64,000 nucleotides of DNA from Carposina sasakii (GCA_014607495.2 CP053169.1:11036001-11100000); one strand, 5' to 3'; positions 43,901-54,251 are shown, numbered from the stretch's first letter. Numbers and translations: made by a program. The notes: generated from the sequence alone by a model not told the origin.

Positions 43901-44226
43901 TTAATATCATTTGTTAAATTAAGTTCATTTACCTCTTCATCCATTGGTCCTAAATCAGAATTGCCTGGTGCATCTTCAGCTTTAGTGGCTTCCATGGCAA
44001 ATCTGAGTAGACCCTGGAATAATAAAAATAGGTGCTCATTAAATTACGTTTCAAATAGGTAGATAGATATTAATATTAAACTAAAATGGCATTAGAAAAA
44101 ACAAACCTGCAGGTTTCTGGGTTGTCTTGGCTGGATAGGTACCCTATGTACATCTTCATTACGGCTTGGATATGTTATAGCTCCCGCAATTGGATTTGGA
44201 TTACTTGAAGGATTATTGGATCCCAT
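37974..44226 (-). CDS. HSPBP1: Hsp70-binding protein 1 (Fes1/HSPBP1-type nucleotide exchange factor)
   Basis: Seven exons: 44226-44107, 44013-43933, 43107-42915, 42252-42034, 41373-41218, 39838-39686 and 38122-37974. All have GT-AG borders and compatible phases, giving 356 residues with no indel. The protein is a cytosolic partner that releases nucleotide from Hsp70 through an armadillo-like repeat fold. Diagnostic stretches are PRNLQGLLRFAMEA across exon junction 1/2, MDEERRKFLEEALKSL, then FNNLLEFIDDIDVANDFQKL and the armadillo helices FPVCYGCENPEVRALASSVL, NNPYCQTRVLEVGLLNVLLN and AKCLYAVSC. The C-terminus ends FVEERHYCQQLLKVL and HVIEEADR. The N-terminus is Asn/Pro-rich and lacks a signal peptide, which favours HSPBP1 over the ER paralogue SIL1. 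The start is the first ATG after an in-frame stop; a hydrophobic stretch upstream would need a GTG start. Introns carry several young repeats. Confidence 0.93.
38163..38335 (+). mobile_element. tRNA-derived SINE fragment in HSPBP1 intron 6
   Basis: CCTGGGTTCGAATCCCGGTAGG (37-38 kb side) has the B-box, followed by CAGAGTCATGGATGTTTCT and GTACCCACGAGACACAAGAC. Inverted relatives are at 52130-52322 and 56262-56410. Confidence 0.6.
38649..38663. repeat. short unoccupied telomeric repeat run
   Basis: CTAACCTAACCTAAC, three telomere units, within HSPBP1 intron 6. No LINE is attached. Confidence 0.7.
38861..39605. mobile_element. possible TIR element, GACGTGAAACGTC ends
   Basis: GACGTGAAACGTC at the left and AGACGTTTCACGT at the right are inverted. 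The interior has a G-rich run (about 39050-39075) and a Helitron-like insertion (39233-39435). Support is limited to the ends. Confidence 0.4.
39233..39435 (+). repeat. Helitron-like repeat in HSPBP1 intron 6
   Basis: Starts CTATACTAATATTATAAAGC, contains a GTTT run and CGCTAATCTCAGGAACTAC, and ends CACGCGGACGAAGTCGTGGG. The start and end sequences are those of the lepidopteran family seen elsewhere in the window. Confidence 0.5.
39853..40034 (+). mobile_element. left half of the CAGGGTG MITE
   Basis: ACAGGGTGATTTTTGGTCGT to GCGCGTAGCAGGATTTTT. It begins 15 bp upstream of HSPBP1 exon 6 (intron side), very near the splice acceptor. Confidence 0.8.
40421..40768. mobile_element. nested foldback with GT microsatellite
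   Basis: CTGATTACGTAAAAGCAATA, then GCAAAGCCGAAGCG (40421) is complementary to two downstream segments ending 40598 and 40768. A second inverted pair, GATAATTGAGTGTGTG and CACACACTCAATTATC, flanks the GT run at 40627-40655. Confidence 0.75.
40925..41165 (-). pseudogene. 3' end of an RTE (BovB-like) LINE
   Basis: The minus frame encodes LPPARWTDDLKRAAGSDW and PWAVLWLRPAVDC, and the DNA ends GTCCACTGCAATAGGCTGA-like (read inverted). It lies 53 bp downstream of HSPBP1 exon 5 in intron 5. Confidence 0.7.
41695..41825 (+). repeat. Helitron-like fragment in HSPBP1 intron 4
   Basis: ACAAAGTCCTGCTGTCTGTC, then CTACGCAACGGATTTTGATG and GAGGTAGGTTTATTTATATG match the family at 37335-37497. Confidence 0.45.
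42498..42746 (+). mobile_element. full-length SINE with 13-bp target duplication
   Basis: The element from CTATGCTGCTCTGGGAGTG to GTGATTATATATATGT is flanked by identical AAGTTTAAGAGCT at 42485-42497 and 42747-42759. This fixes its length at about 249 bp. It is in intron 3 of HSPBP1. Confidence 0.92.
43140..43340 (-). mobile_element. LINE 3' end with TTTTA-rich tail
   Basis: Minus strand: GGGGAGGCCTTTGCCAAGGG, then GTAATAAAGGCATATTTTAT and a TTTTA/TTTAT run. It lies about 30 bp from the acceptor of HSPBP1 exon 3. Coding sequence is nearly gone. Confidence 0.5.
43545..43710 (-). mobile_element. repeat tail with (ATT)n
   Basis: TAATAATAATAACTTATTTATT and CCTGTCTTGTGGATATCGAGG recall other LINE 3' ends in the window. 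In HSPBP1 intron 2. Confidence 0.35.
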
Positions 44227-44644
44227 ATTCAATTTTATATCGCAGCAAGCAGCAACTAAAAAGATGAGGAAAACAACGATAGCTTCAATGTAGTATGAAT
44301 CAACTTCAAACACTTGCTGAATATACACCCTATATTTCTATTGCGACAGAATTACTCATAAAGACGCTTTATTAACTAGAACTTTAGAGAAGAATCCGGA
44401 ATAAAATGAAAACATTATTAGAAAAACACGAGAAAAACCATCAAAGCGTAGTAACCATGTGTTTAAAAGTCAATGTCAAAATCAAAATTGTGTCAAATTT
44501 AATTGACAATGAGGCCATATAAAAAAAAAAAAAAAATTGACAATGACATATTGTTATCATAAAATAGAGAGCAAATTAAAATAAACAGCCAATATTAAAG
44601 TGTCATTTATTTTTAAATTATTTTTTACTGTGTCTACTCAATTT

Positions 44645-45185
44645 AAAGCGCTCTTATGTAGTTTGTGTAGTTCGCGAACGAACTAGGTCAAAAGAGCGCT
44701 CCTACAGGTGAACTACGCGAACTTCCTTCATTCCCCATTTCGTAGTTCGTTAGTTCGTGGCGAATGAACGAGATTGACGTCGACTGAACTAAGATCGTCA
44801 CGCACGGGACAGGTAAACATATAAAAGGCGATAATATAGGTAAAGGATTATTTTATTACATCAATATTTTTATGAATATTCATTAATTAAGAAGTTTTTG
44901 CAATTTTTAGAGGTTAAAAGCATGCCATAAATATTGTCGCATGTTGCAGGAAAAGAGTTAAAACGAGCGAACGATGTGATCGGATCGATCTAATTCGAGC
45001 TAGGAACTGACGAACTAGTTGTCACATGTAGCAGGAACCGAACTAAAACGCGGAGCGAACGATGTGATCGGATCAGTCTAAGTTCGAGCTAGGAACAGAT
45101 GAACTAACGAACTAGAAGAACGACCTAGTTCGTTTAATAGCGGCGAACTAAACTGAGCGCTCTCTGTTGTGAACTAGTATGCCCA
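44645..45185. mobile_element. AGTTCG-rich inverted element upstream of HSPBP1
   Basis: AAAGCGCTCTTATGTAG near the left end and GAGCGCTCTCTGTTG near the right bracket sequence dense in TAGTTCGT/ACGAACTA. An internal direct duplication GAGCGAACGATGTGATCGGATC occurs at about 44964 and 45052. No transposase. Confidence 0.5.
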
Positions 45186-45189
45186 AGAC

Positions 45190-46931
45190 TACCTCATTCC
45201 CTCAAACACCTAATGAGGGAGTGAGGTAGACGTATAGCGGGGCGCTCCCGCAACCAGCACAATATTTGGTTTTTAATTAATTGTTAATTATCTACAAATT
45301 TTACAAAAAAAGTACTTTTGCCACAAACTAAATTTGATAAAGCGCTATACAACTAAGCAAATTTCGTGTTCATATTCATAATAGTTTTCAATTTATTTGA
45401 CTTAAAAGAAAGACAAAAAGCAAATTTTCAAATCAAAATACTATCGAGAATTTTCTAAGTAATTGAGTTTTTACGTTAGCTAAAAACTTCTTAAAGGTTT
45501 TAATAAAAACATTTACAAAAATTGGAGGACAAATATATTACTATTATTTATATATTCTCTACATATTATATATTCTCTATACTCTCTCTTATATATTCTA
45601 AAATGCCTCTTTTGTCTAATAACAGCGCCTTAACCAAACATACTCATCGTACTATTTATTTATACAATCTTAGAAAATCATTTTATAATTTTGTTCATCA
45701 TCTTCCTGCCCTTATCCCATTATTTAATAAGGTTAGCGCATCCTGGGTGGTTTCTTTCGAAACGCATATTGCCAACGTTTTGGCATGTGTTCTTACAGTC
45801 GGCTGCCTGCCTGACGCCAACCTTCTCGGGTATTCAAAAATCATTTATAATGTTGTTGTAATATGTAATATGAAACTAGGTATTTGTGTCAAAACAAAGG
45901 GATATATACGCTTTATCTTACAATTTATCATGAAGATAAGTGAAGATATGAGATAAACATGGGTGGTGTTGTGGTATTATAATGATACATTTAAATAATA
46001 AATGTGAATCACAAGCTCCACAAGTTAATATTAACTAAATCAAGTCCTAAAAACAGTGTTTAATTATAAATATACAGTTATAGATAAAAGTGCTAAAAAC
46101 AGTAGATACCTATTAGAAAAACTAACACAAGGTAAGCAAAAATACGAGAGTATATTGGTATAGGTACTAATGTACTAATCGCATTAGTGTATCTCACGAT
46201 TCGTAAAAATCCTTAGGAAAGCTGCAAAATAAATTATATTGATTGAATAACAAAGTAGTACCTCCCTACTAAAGTAATAAAGACAGCTCGCACCTGGCTA
46301 CTCACAGCATCTACCTACCTATTGACTAAAGTGAAGAAGGCACGTCGAACGAAGCTGTATCTTGTACTTCTTTCTGTTCTACACACAAAATATTGGGCAA
46401 AAGCTCACTAATACAGTTTAAATCGTTTAATTTTACCGAATCTTAAGTACTTATTTTCGTTTAACCACGTATATACGTTGTCTATGGTTATATATCAAGT
46501 TAATTAGGTATTCGGCGGGAAAAGCTGGAAGGGTGCAGGTGTAATTTTCTTGTGAAAATCACAAATTATTTGTAAATGGCTTGCATGTGTCCATAAAGTG
46601 ATGTTTTCTGGTAGATAAGTTATATTTTGATTACTTGTGATGTGAATCTAGTGCGTGTGCATGGTTTTATACGCAGGTAAGCCGAGTAAAACTTTAGCCG
46701 GATTACGATCTCTTCATGGGCGCATGTAAGTTGTTTCTGCAATAATTTTTCATTTTGACTAACTTTACACTTGTTCTTGAGGATTTTCCCGACGTTTCCA
46801 TTCATCATCATCATTATCATCCATCATAAATTCAGAAATCATTTACTAAAGACAATGGCTGTATGGGCTTAGTTTCCCTTGCCTTTCCTTCGGGATAAAC
46901 TAAACAAAAAAAAAATCAAGATAATTAGCAG
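45190..46931. other. AT-rich spacer, no supported gene
   Basis: The 144-codon frame 45522-45956 is low complexity at its start and crosses a repeat segment (CTGCCTGACGCCAACCTTC near 45805), so I do not accept it. No promoter could be tied to the exon at 47583. Confidence 0.5.
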
Positions 46932-47433
46932 CAGTGTTGGCAACCGTACGATAATTATCGTACATGCACGATAATTTGATACCAGCGTACGATGTACGAT
47001 TGCGATTCATTATCGTACACAAATGTACGATAATTTTCGAATTGTAATGGATTTCGATAGTTTCGTTCACTCATATATAGATAAGAAATATATAAATATA
47101 TATCTCGTTGAATATTACATATTTTGTCAATTTATGTGTTCATGAATAAATTTAATAATCGACTGATCAACTTTGGAGCCATTTTATTTTTGTAAAACTT
47201 TTGAAACACAAATTTTCACGCCATTTGTACGCAATGTACCCATGTGAAAATCATAAAATTCGAAAAAGGACATGACGAGCGGCTGAGCGCAATATAAGTT
47301 CGTAATAATATCTATTTTATTAATAATTAACGTTTTTTTTATGTCGTTCAAAAGTATACGATAATTTTTCGTCAGGTACGATAATTTTACGCCCCTGGTA
47401 CGATCAGCGCATCATTCTAGGTTGCCAACACTG
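46932..47433. mobile_element. hAT-like MITE with perfect TIRs and 8-bp TSD
   Basis: Perfect 14-bp inverted termini CAGTGTTGGCAACC/GGTTGCCAACACTG, flanked by identical ATTAGCAG at 46924-46931 and 47434-47441. The 502-bp interior has many GTACGATAAT/ATTATCGTAC half-palindromes and no coding frame. Confidence 0.92.
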
Positions 47434-47582
47434 ATTAGCAGTAATGGCATGGGTCATCTACAAATTGCCATACATGTCGATTACAACAAGCGAAATACTT
47501 TACATGCAACAAAAAGTATCCATAGTGCTTTCTTTCCCCGTTAAATAAAAGTAAAGTGAGAACACAATCTCTTATTCCAGCA

Positions 47583-47741
47583 ATGCCGCCTCGTCAAGAC
47601 CTGATGATCCAGCCCGAGAGGATACAGATCCAGGTGACGAGGCCTCCCCCTCCGCCCGCGCCTGGCCGTCTCCAGCGCCCCGCCCATGACAACCCTACTG
47701 CTTACATCAACCGACCAGAGAGACAGAATGACCGTCGATAA
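47583..47741 (+). CDS. probable terminal exon, short Pro/Arg-rich protein end
   Basis: A splice acceptor (TCTTATTCCAG, ending 47580) precedes CAATGCCGCCTCG. The frame reads MPPRQDLMIQPERIQIQVTR, then PPPPPAPGRLQRPAHDN and ends PERQNDRR with TAA at 47739-47741. AATAAA overlaps the stop region at 47741-47746. GC-rich coding-like composition contrasts with the flanks. It could be the last exon of a multi-exon gene or a 52-codon gene with an untranslated first exon. I do not recognise the protein and found no upstream exon. Confidence 0.45.
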   Translation: MPPRQDLMIQPERIQIQVTRPPPPPAPGRLQRPAHDNPTAYINRPERQNDRR

Positions 47742-47799
47742 ATAAATGTTAGTTTTATGGTGTAGTTTTACTTTTTCCAAGATAGGGCACAGTAATACC

Positions 47800-48031
47800 T
47801 ATAGTCATGAACGATAAAGAACAACGGACGTAATGCTGTCACACTGCACAGATTGAAGCACCGAAATTGCGGCGCGTTGGACGTGTAGCGTATTTTCCAG
47901 TAGGGCCGAGCTTACTACGGTGTTGTATGTGTGGGTGGATAACGCGTCAATACACATCCCTACTCCATGGAATATCGTTGCCGAGCTTGCTATGTATGCT
48001 TCACTCTGTGTAGTCACAACACTCTGTCCGC
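47800..48031. mobile_element. MITE copy 1 (AACGGACGTAATG ends)
   Basis: CATGAACGATAAAGAACAAC to CACAACACTCTGTCCG. About 215 bp are repeated with roughly 90% identity at 48357-48600. Confidence 0.7.
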
Positions 48032-48356
48032 CTATAGTATAAATAGTTCGTTTGAATGATGGCGTTAGTTTCTATGTGTATGTTTACATTATCTGTGTTC
48101 CTGCATACAAAATATGTTGGTTCCGAAATCAAGCATAGGATTTATTCTAAGAAACGGACTCTAGGTCATATTGGGGGAGTGTACGTACGTGTATGTACTA
48201 CTACATACCTACCTAAGACACCTACTAAATATGTAATATGTAGGTGCCGCTAGCGTTCTCAGCTTACATCTTGAATTATTCAGTAAACTTAAGTTTGGAA
48301 GACAAAGTTTTTAAAATCCAACTATGAAGTAGGTATGTAGAAATAAGTTTGATATC

Positions 48357-48600
48357 ATGAACGTATAAAGAACAACGGACGTAATGCTGTCACTGCACAG
48401 ATTGAAGCACCGAAATGGCGGCGCGTTAGGCATGTGTGCGTATTTTTCAGTAGGCGTCGAGCTTACTATGGTTTGTATGTGTGGTGAATAACGCGTCAAC
48501 ACGCATCCCTACTCCATGAAATATCGTTGCTGAGCTTACTATGAATGCTTCACTCTGTGTAGTCACAACACTCTGTCCGTTATTCTTTATACATTCATGT
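48357..48600. mobile_element. MITE copy 2 with inverted termini
   Basis: The left end CATGAACGTATAAAGAACAAC and the inverted right end CATGAATGTATAAAGAATAAC are complementary over about 25 bp, which defines a TIR element of about 244 bp. It lies 550 bp from copy 1 in the same orientation. Confidence 0.75.
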
Positions 48601-50160
48601 TTGATATTAATAAATTATGAAGCAACTAAGGCAGGTACACAATAAATAACTTCCACAATTTTGGGGAAGCTTAAAAAATGTGGCAACCCCGCTAGAAAAT
48701 TTGGAGACCATCCGAATAGATTTGATACTTTACAATAAAAAAATTACAAATATTATTTTGTATGTAATTGTATCTGACGAGTGTGCATTACCTACCAGTA
48801 CTGATTAGGTTAGGTACAGTCAGTATCTATGTTTCTACCCTAGTTACGTGTTATCCCTACATAATAGTAACTGGCCGCTATAAACGAGGGTGTTTTTTAC
48901 GGCATCTGGAGATAAATTAGGTTTTACATTGTATACTTAGTGCTGGAGACAGCTTAACGGAAACATTCCATTAAGCCACGTCTCCACCAACCCCAGAGTC
49001 CCACATCATATCATTGTACTTTGTTATACGTAATACCTAGGTACTCTTTATATCCAACCCAAGGTACTACTGGCGCCTTTCTTTATGGCACAGGCAAAAA
49101 TACATTTCTTTCAGAAAACTCATCTTAGAAAAGATTTTCTTTTTACCGATATACACACATGTCTGTGTTCTCGAAAACTGCATGATCCTGTATCCACGCT
49201 AAAAAAGTAAAAAACTAGGTAAGTAGGTACATAGTTAGTTTTATTTTAAATTAGTAGGTAGGTATAAGTTGGAGCTTGTTTCTATACTCCTGAGCCTCTG
49301 AACTTCTGACTAAGTACATTAAGAATATCTTTTTTTCGACTAGAGAACTAGTTTCGAGTAAGAATTAGAATATAACTTTTGGAACGGGTGCTGATTATTA
49401 ACCGATAATCTATCTAAAGGCTGTTTTCTGTTTTATAGGGAAGAATATAGCTTTAGTGTGGAGCTGTTGTTAATGTGACAAGAACTGAATAAAATAAAAC
49501 CAACCTACTTGATAGGTAGGTAGGTACTTTCAATCCAATAAGCAAGCGTTTTGGGACGGATTTCATCAGAACTACTCTATAGGAATTACTATTATAACAA
49601 GACATTTAAGTGCAATCATGTTTACTACATAACATTGTCGCGAATGTAGTATTTGTGTTACAACGGAATTCGCGGCAGGTGTCATTATTCCTCGACATAA
49701 TTGATTGGCAACAACCGATAAAAATAAACAGTGCAAGTGTGGTCCCGCGTTGCACGGAGCGGCAACGTCGGGCTATCGATCCGACACGCGGCGAGCTCGC
49801 TCCTCAGTTTGTCCAACTCTCAACTTGCAAAACAGGCCTACTATGTTGGTAGATAGATGTCTATGACTCTATGTAGAATAGATAGACGCGAAAACTTTTG
49901 CATTCTTAGATGGTAGGATTTTGTTGTTTTCATAGGATGTTTTAGGTTAATTACGAGTATCTACTGGTGGAGTAGGGTACTAAGGGATTAATTTATTCAT
50001 TTAATCCATCTATGAATAAATATAAAATTAACCATTCCTCTGTTTAAGACGTACGGTAACTTTTCTCCACGAAACGACTGAACAAATAGTGATTAAACTT
50101 TATATTTATCAAGATTTTATGAATTTTTGGTATTTTAGACAGTGATACAAAATTAAATTA
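48601..50160. other. spacer; possible GC-richer regulatory patch at 49.65-49.85 kb
   Basis: No gene recognised. 49660-49850 is distinctly GC-richer, with an initiator-like TCAGT at about 49804 and a CAAAACAGG downstream, but no coding support. TAGGTA/GTAGGTA motifs are frequent. Confidence 0.4.
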
Positions 50161-50166
50161 AATATT

Positions 50167-50236
50167 AGGAGACCCGATAGCTCACTTGGTTAGAGCGATG
50201 CACGGAATGCGAAAGGTCGTGAGTTCAAATCTTATG
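50167..50236 (+). mobile_element. tRNA-like SINE head
   Basis: GATAGCTCACTTGGTTAGAG (A-box) and GGTCGTGAGTTCAAATC (B-box) lie at tRNA spacing, but the acceptor ends do not pair, so it is not a functional tRNA. It runs directly into a jockey-like reverse transcriptase fragment. Confidence 0.65.
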
Positions 50237-50239
50237 TAC

Positions 50240-50640
50240 AATGTTTGCTATCAACTATTTTGTGCGCTGGAGTACCACAAGGTAGTGTTTTCGGTCCGGT
50301 CCTGTGTCTACTATATACCTGTGATATCCCACATTTAGAAAACAGCACCATTGCTACATTCGCATATGACACAGCTATAATGGCTACGGCGGATACTCAT
50401 GCGGAAGCATTGGAAAAAGTGCAAACTGCCATCAACACCTTGTTCCAGTGGACAAAAAAATGGCGAATAAAGCTAAATGAAACCAAATCCGTTCATATAA
50501 ATTTTACAAACAAGAGATTCAATTATCATCCAGTATTAATAAATGGCAAAATAATACCATACGAAAACACAGCCAAGTATTTGGGCATGACTCTGGACAC
50601 AAAGCTTCGCTGGAAAGCCCACGTCAAATAGAAACGCGAC
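50240..50640 (+). pseudogene. jockey-like reverse transcriptase fragment
   Basis: Encodes CAGVPQGSVFGPVLCLLYTC, then IATFAYDTAIMATAD, WRIKLNETKSVHINFTNK and KYLGMTLDTKLRWKAHVK, where it stops; similarity continues weakly to about 50730. The active-site box, FADD in live copies, reads FAYD here. 5' and 3' parts are missing. Confidence 0.8.
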
Positions 50641-50739
50641 GAGTTGCAGCTTCGCTATAGGAAGATGTACTGGTTACTTGGAAAGTATTCTTCGTTATTG
50701 GTACACACCAAATTGCAGTATGTGCAAATTTTAAAGAAC

Positions 50740-51660
50740 ACATGAACAATGTGACTTCCCTTTAATAGTGACAATAAGAAAAGTGCAGATGGACACATTC
50801 TTAGTTTTACACGGTTTAGCAATTTAAGTTAAATAAAAATTACTTATTAGTCTAATTAGGCTAGATTGTAATTTTAATGAATTATCCGTCATGGATAATA
50901 CATTAAGAAAAAAAAATAGTGCGCTACCAAAAACTCATTGGCGCTACCACATTACTTTCAATGTGTCTCTCTCCTATTAAAAACCGCCTCGCCTGCTAAT
51001 GATAAATTTTGCTGTCAATCTTTCATCGAATATATCGGATGAAGCGTGATTCAGGTTCCATTTTGGTAATAAAATAACACCTACCTATCGAATGTAGGTA
51101 TATATACGGTAATCCAATAGGGCTGTTGCCAGCTCTCTCAGGGGATGGGGCGACCTTCAGCCCCTCGCAACTTGTAATTGCTGTATCCCGGCAGGCGTAA
51201 CTCAATTTTCAGTTTTTGGCCTGGTACCTACTGTGTAATGTAAATTTTAGCTAACTGTTGTGCCGGAACGGAAATCATTTTAGTCGTGTAATTTTGAACG
51301 TAGGTTATGTCTTTTTGGACTTTCTATGTAGCTAACTACCTATAGGTACCTATATAAATATTTAGGTTGGTTGGTACTGAGTAGAGTTTCTTTACACGTT
51401 TAATTGGGTGAATAAATTTGTTGGAGTAACTATAAAAGTGAGGGAGGTATACACATAAATACCACTTCCATTAGTTCCCTCGCTTGTGCACCTCCAGCGC
51501 ACGCCACCTAGCTCGGTAAAGGCTTTAGCTACCATTATAATTCATACAAACTAAAAAACCAAGAGTTTCAAAAGTTGAACTAATAACGAATAGGCCCACC
51601 AAAAGATATTTATTGAGTTTAAGTTCGCAGATTTTTTATTGAATTTCAAAAGTACCGTAC
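50740..51660. other. spacer, nothing recognised
   Basis: No frame, RNA or named repeat was identified. Confidence 0.4.
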
Positions 51661-51997
51661 ATGCACAAGTAGCATGACCTGCGGAACACGATATGATATG
51701 ACCGATTTATCGTATTAATATAGCCGCCATGTTTAATTTGCCCGGCTAGCACGGCCAGCTTTACACGGTGTGATAAGTCAATTTATCGATACCTAGCTGT
51801 CAAAATACGATAAATATAGCCGCCATGTTGAATTTTATCGTTACAGCGAGCATAACCATGCCGGAAACGTTACACGACGCGATACGATATGATAGCTAAA
51901 AATGCGAGCATGTCTATCGGTTACTATCGATAGCGCCGGGCATGACTGTATTTTGATGTTTAAAATATCGAATTTTGACATGAATTGGAAAAAATTC

Positions 51998-52066
51998 CTC
52001 ACCCGGGTGGGAATCGAACCCACTCTGCATTCCGTGCCAGCGCTCTTACCACTGAGCCACAGGGTC
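51998..52066 (-). mobile_element. tRNA-like SINE head
   Basis: Minus strand: GACCCTGTGGCTCAGTGGTA then AGAGCGCTGGC (A-box side) and GTGGGTTCGATTCCCACCC (B-box/T-arm, which pairs). The D-arm region looks tRNA-like but the acceptor pairing is poor. A decayed tRNA gene cannot be excluded. Confidence 0.5.
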
Positions 52067-52129
52067 AATTATTTAAATAATAAATAAATATTCACACACT
52101 ACACAACACATTATACAACTAGTCCCACA

Positions 52130-52322
52130 TTAAGATCCATAAGGTCTTGTGTCGTGGATACTAAGCAACGGTATATAAACACATAGATAAGTATAGAAAC
52201 ATCCATGACTCGGAAACAAACATCGATATTCATCATATCAATGTTTGCACCTACCGGGATTCGAACACAGGACCTATGGCGTCGTAGGCAGGGTCACTAC
52301 CTACTAGACCAATCGGCCGTCA
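52130..52322 (-). mobile_element. tRNA-derived SINE
   Basis: Minus strand: GACGGCCGATTGGTCTAGTA, then CTGTGTTCGAATCCCGGTAG (B-box) and ATGTTTGTTTCCGAGTCATG, ending in ACACAAGACCTTATGGATC. It is the most complete copy of the family seen at 31985, 38163 and 56262. Confidence 0.65.
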
Positions 52323-52985
52323 CAATCGATAACATTCAACATGGCGGCTAATATCTATCGTATTTTGACAGCTAGTCGATAAATAGGTTTATAATATCGT
52401 GTTTCGCTGGTCATGTTAGAGCAGTTAACATGACATCTGGTGTCAAAAAGGAAAAAAAAAAAAAAAAGAATGAACGACAATTGAAAAAAACAAAAAAATA
52501 TTTTTTGACTCTAGAAACATTTGTTTAAGTTATCTCGCGCTTATCATTATCGTATCATTGCTCGTGATAACTCTTAATGTAACGTATCGTTCCATTGGTT
52601 ATGCTCGCGAAATCGATAATTATGGTGGTATAGATACGATACGAAAGCCTTTATCGTATATCTACTTTACGTGGTCGTGCTAGCCCGGCTGGTAAGAAGA
52701 CGATACGATATCATACGATACGATATCCACCATGCGTGGTCATGCTAGGGGGGCTGCTGTGGCTGTACCTGCTATTCTGTATTGTACCTACATCGACTTA
52801 CTTAGCATACTCTTATCTTTTTGTTAGGCTCCTATGACGACAGATAGCTGCCGGATGTTTGTGAAATTATTTAAAAAGAAAATTATACATCATACTACCA
52901 ATATACAACAACGCCAAAGTCAGCAGCACTGTAAACAGCACAATCCTACTATGGATGGATGTCGTTCGTTACTCTTTCACGTAAA

Positions 52986-53045
52986 ACGCCTGGAGCGATT
53001 TTAATAAACAGTACACGCGGACGAAGTCGCGGGCGTCCACTAGTC
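52986..53045 (+). repeat. Helitron-like 3' tail
   Basis: GCCTGGAGCGATTTTAATAA, then CACGCGGACGAAGTCGCGGG and CGTCCACTAGT. Confidence 0.5.
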
Positions 53046-53399
53046 ACTAATATAGGTGGCCAAGGACGATCACTTTTGAGCGTCACTCCGGGCGTAAATC
53101 TGAGCGTTACTTGGTAAATAAATAAGCTATAAGTAAGTACATACATAGTTTAATTTAATAAATTTATAAATGGAAAATTTTAAAAAGATAGGTACTGTAC
53201 AATACATAGGTACTGTAGGACGTATCTATCTATTCTACCTATATCTATCAGCTTAGCTCTCAAAACGATTAAAACTAGTAGGTCGTTGTATACTGCTCGT
53301 TCATACCTACTCTCGGTTTTCGTGGTCAGCTTTTTCCAGGTTTAGGAGGTCCAATCCAGTCTAAGTAAAGCGAAATGTTATTTCAATAAGTTGGTACCT

Positions 53400-54251
53400 A
53401 CTTATTTACCACGTGGATATTTCGTTTTAAATCGAACATGCGTGACAGCATTACCATGAGTCACAAAGATGTCGTTGGTAGCATGGAAGGAAGTGCGCTT
53501 TACTATAATGGGGAGAGAATTTAATATAAAACGTAGGTATTTAGCTAGGTAAGTACATAGGTATTTCCAACTTCGTAAAGGGCCATGGGATTTTGCCGAC
53601 TTTCGTAATCCGTAGAAACGTGGGCATCGAATGCATGCCTGAGTGAGAGAGAGCTGGCAACGTCGCCCACTCTCGACCGACGACCTCGTGTTATCGCAGC
53701 GGTGACGTGATATGCTGAAAAGGTCACCAGGCGCAAAGCACCGCTCACCACCATCCGCTAAAATCTTCACCATCGAAACAATCCTTATTTCGACAGAACA
53801 CCATGGGTAAATCGTGAAAATATTACAAAAGTATCGATGCTGCGAACGTGGCCAGTCCCCTTGCTAGCCGAGCTGCGCGACGGTGTCCGATATCGTCGTC
53901 TCTTTCTAGCGTCCCAGTCCACCGCTCCCTCGGTGCCGCCCCCCTCCGATGGCGGCGCGCTCTGCCGGTCGAATCGAGAAACACAAACTTCGTCACAGCG
54001 TTGCCACTCCGTACTTTATAATTTTCGCTGGACGTAAATTTCAACGAAACAGTTCAATGGACTTTCTGAAATCTATAAACGTGTCAGTTATTGTAAAACA
54101 TATAGTATGATCTAGAAAACAAATAGGTAGTGGTGTAGAGCATTCAGTTTTCTCATAATTGTGGTATCTAAGTGCAAGTTTCGTGTTCGTGCGTGTGAAA
54201 ACCGTGAACAAGTCCCGTTGGGTACTTCTACTTGGAGTTTGGAGCTCAAAA
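53400..54251 (+). promoter_or_regulatory. candidate promoter and untranslated first exon
   Basis: A CpG-rich block (about 53840-54020) is followed by an initiator-like TCAGT at 54144-54148 and a non-coding stretch ending GCTCAAAA before a consensus donor GTGAGT at 54252. This looks like a first exon of a gene reading right. The exon at 60642 could be its continuation. The minus-strand frames in this block have no recognisable motif. Confidence 0.35.

Larger units (their letters stand above)
51664..52752. mobile_element. composite element rich in ACGATA/TATCGT, TAGCATGACC ends
   Basis: AAGTAGCATGACCTGCGGAA at the left and CATGCGTGGTCATGCTAG at the right are inverted. The body carries repeated GATACGATATGAT and TATAGCCGCCATGTT blocks, in both orientations. 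Two SINEs (52000 and 52130) are inserted. A short relative lies at 61573-61700. No transposase. Confidence 0.6.

Noticed and set aside
44227..44328. Hydrophobic N-terminal extension of HSPBP1 that would look like a signal anchor and suggest the ER paralogue SIL1
   Set aside because: The extended frame begins with GTG, not ATG, and an in-frame TAG lies just upstream. The conserved PRNLQGLL start of HSPBP1 fits the ATG at 44226.
45522..45956. 144-codon frame starting with an aromatic-rich segment
   Set aside because: Composition is low complexity, it crosses repeat-derived sequence also seen near 13690, and there is no splice or promoter support.
51998..52066. A genuine tRNA gene
   Set aside because: The T-arm looks good but acceptor pairing is poor and the copy lies within a block of SINE insertions; kept only as a SINE head.
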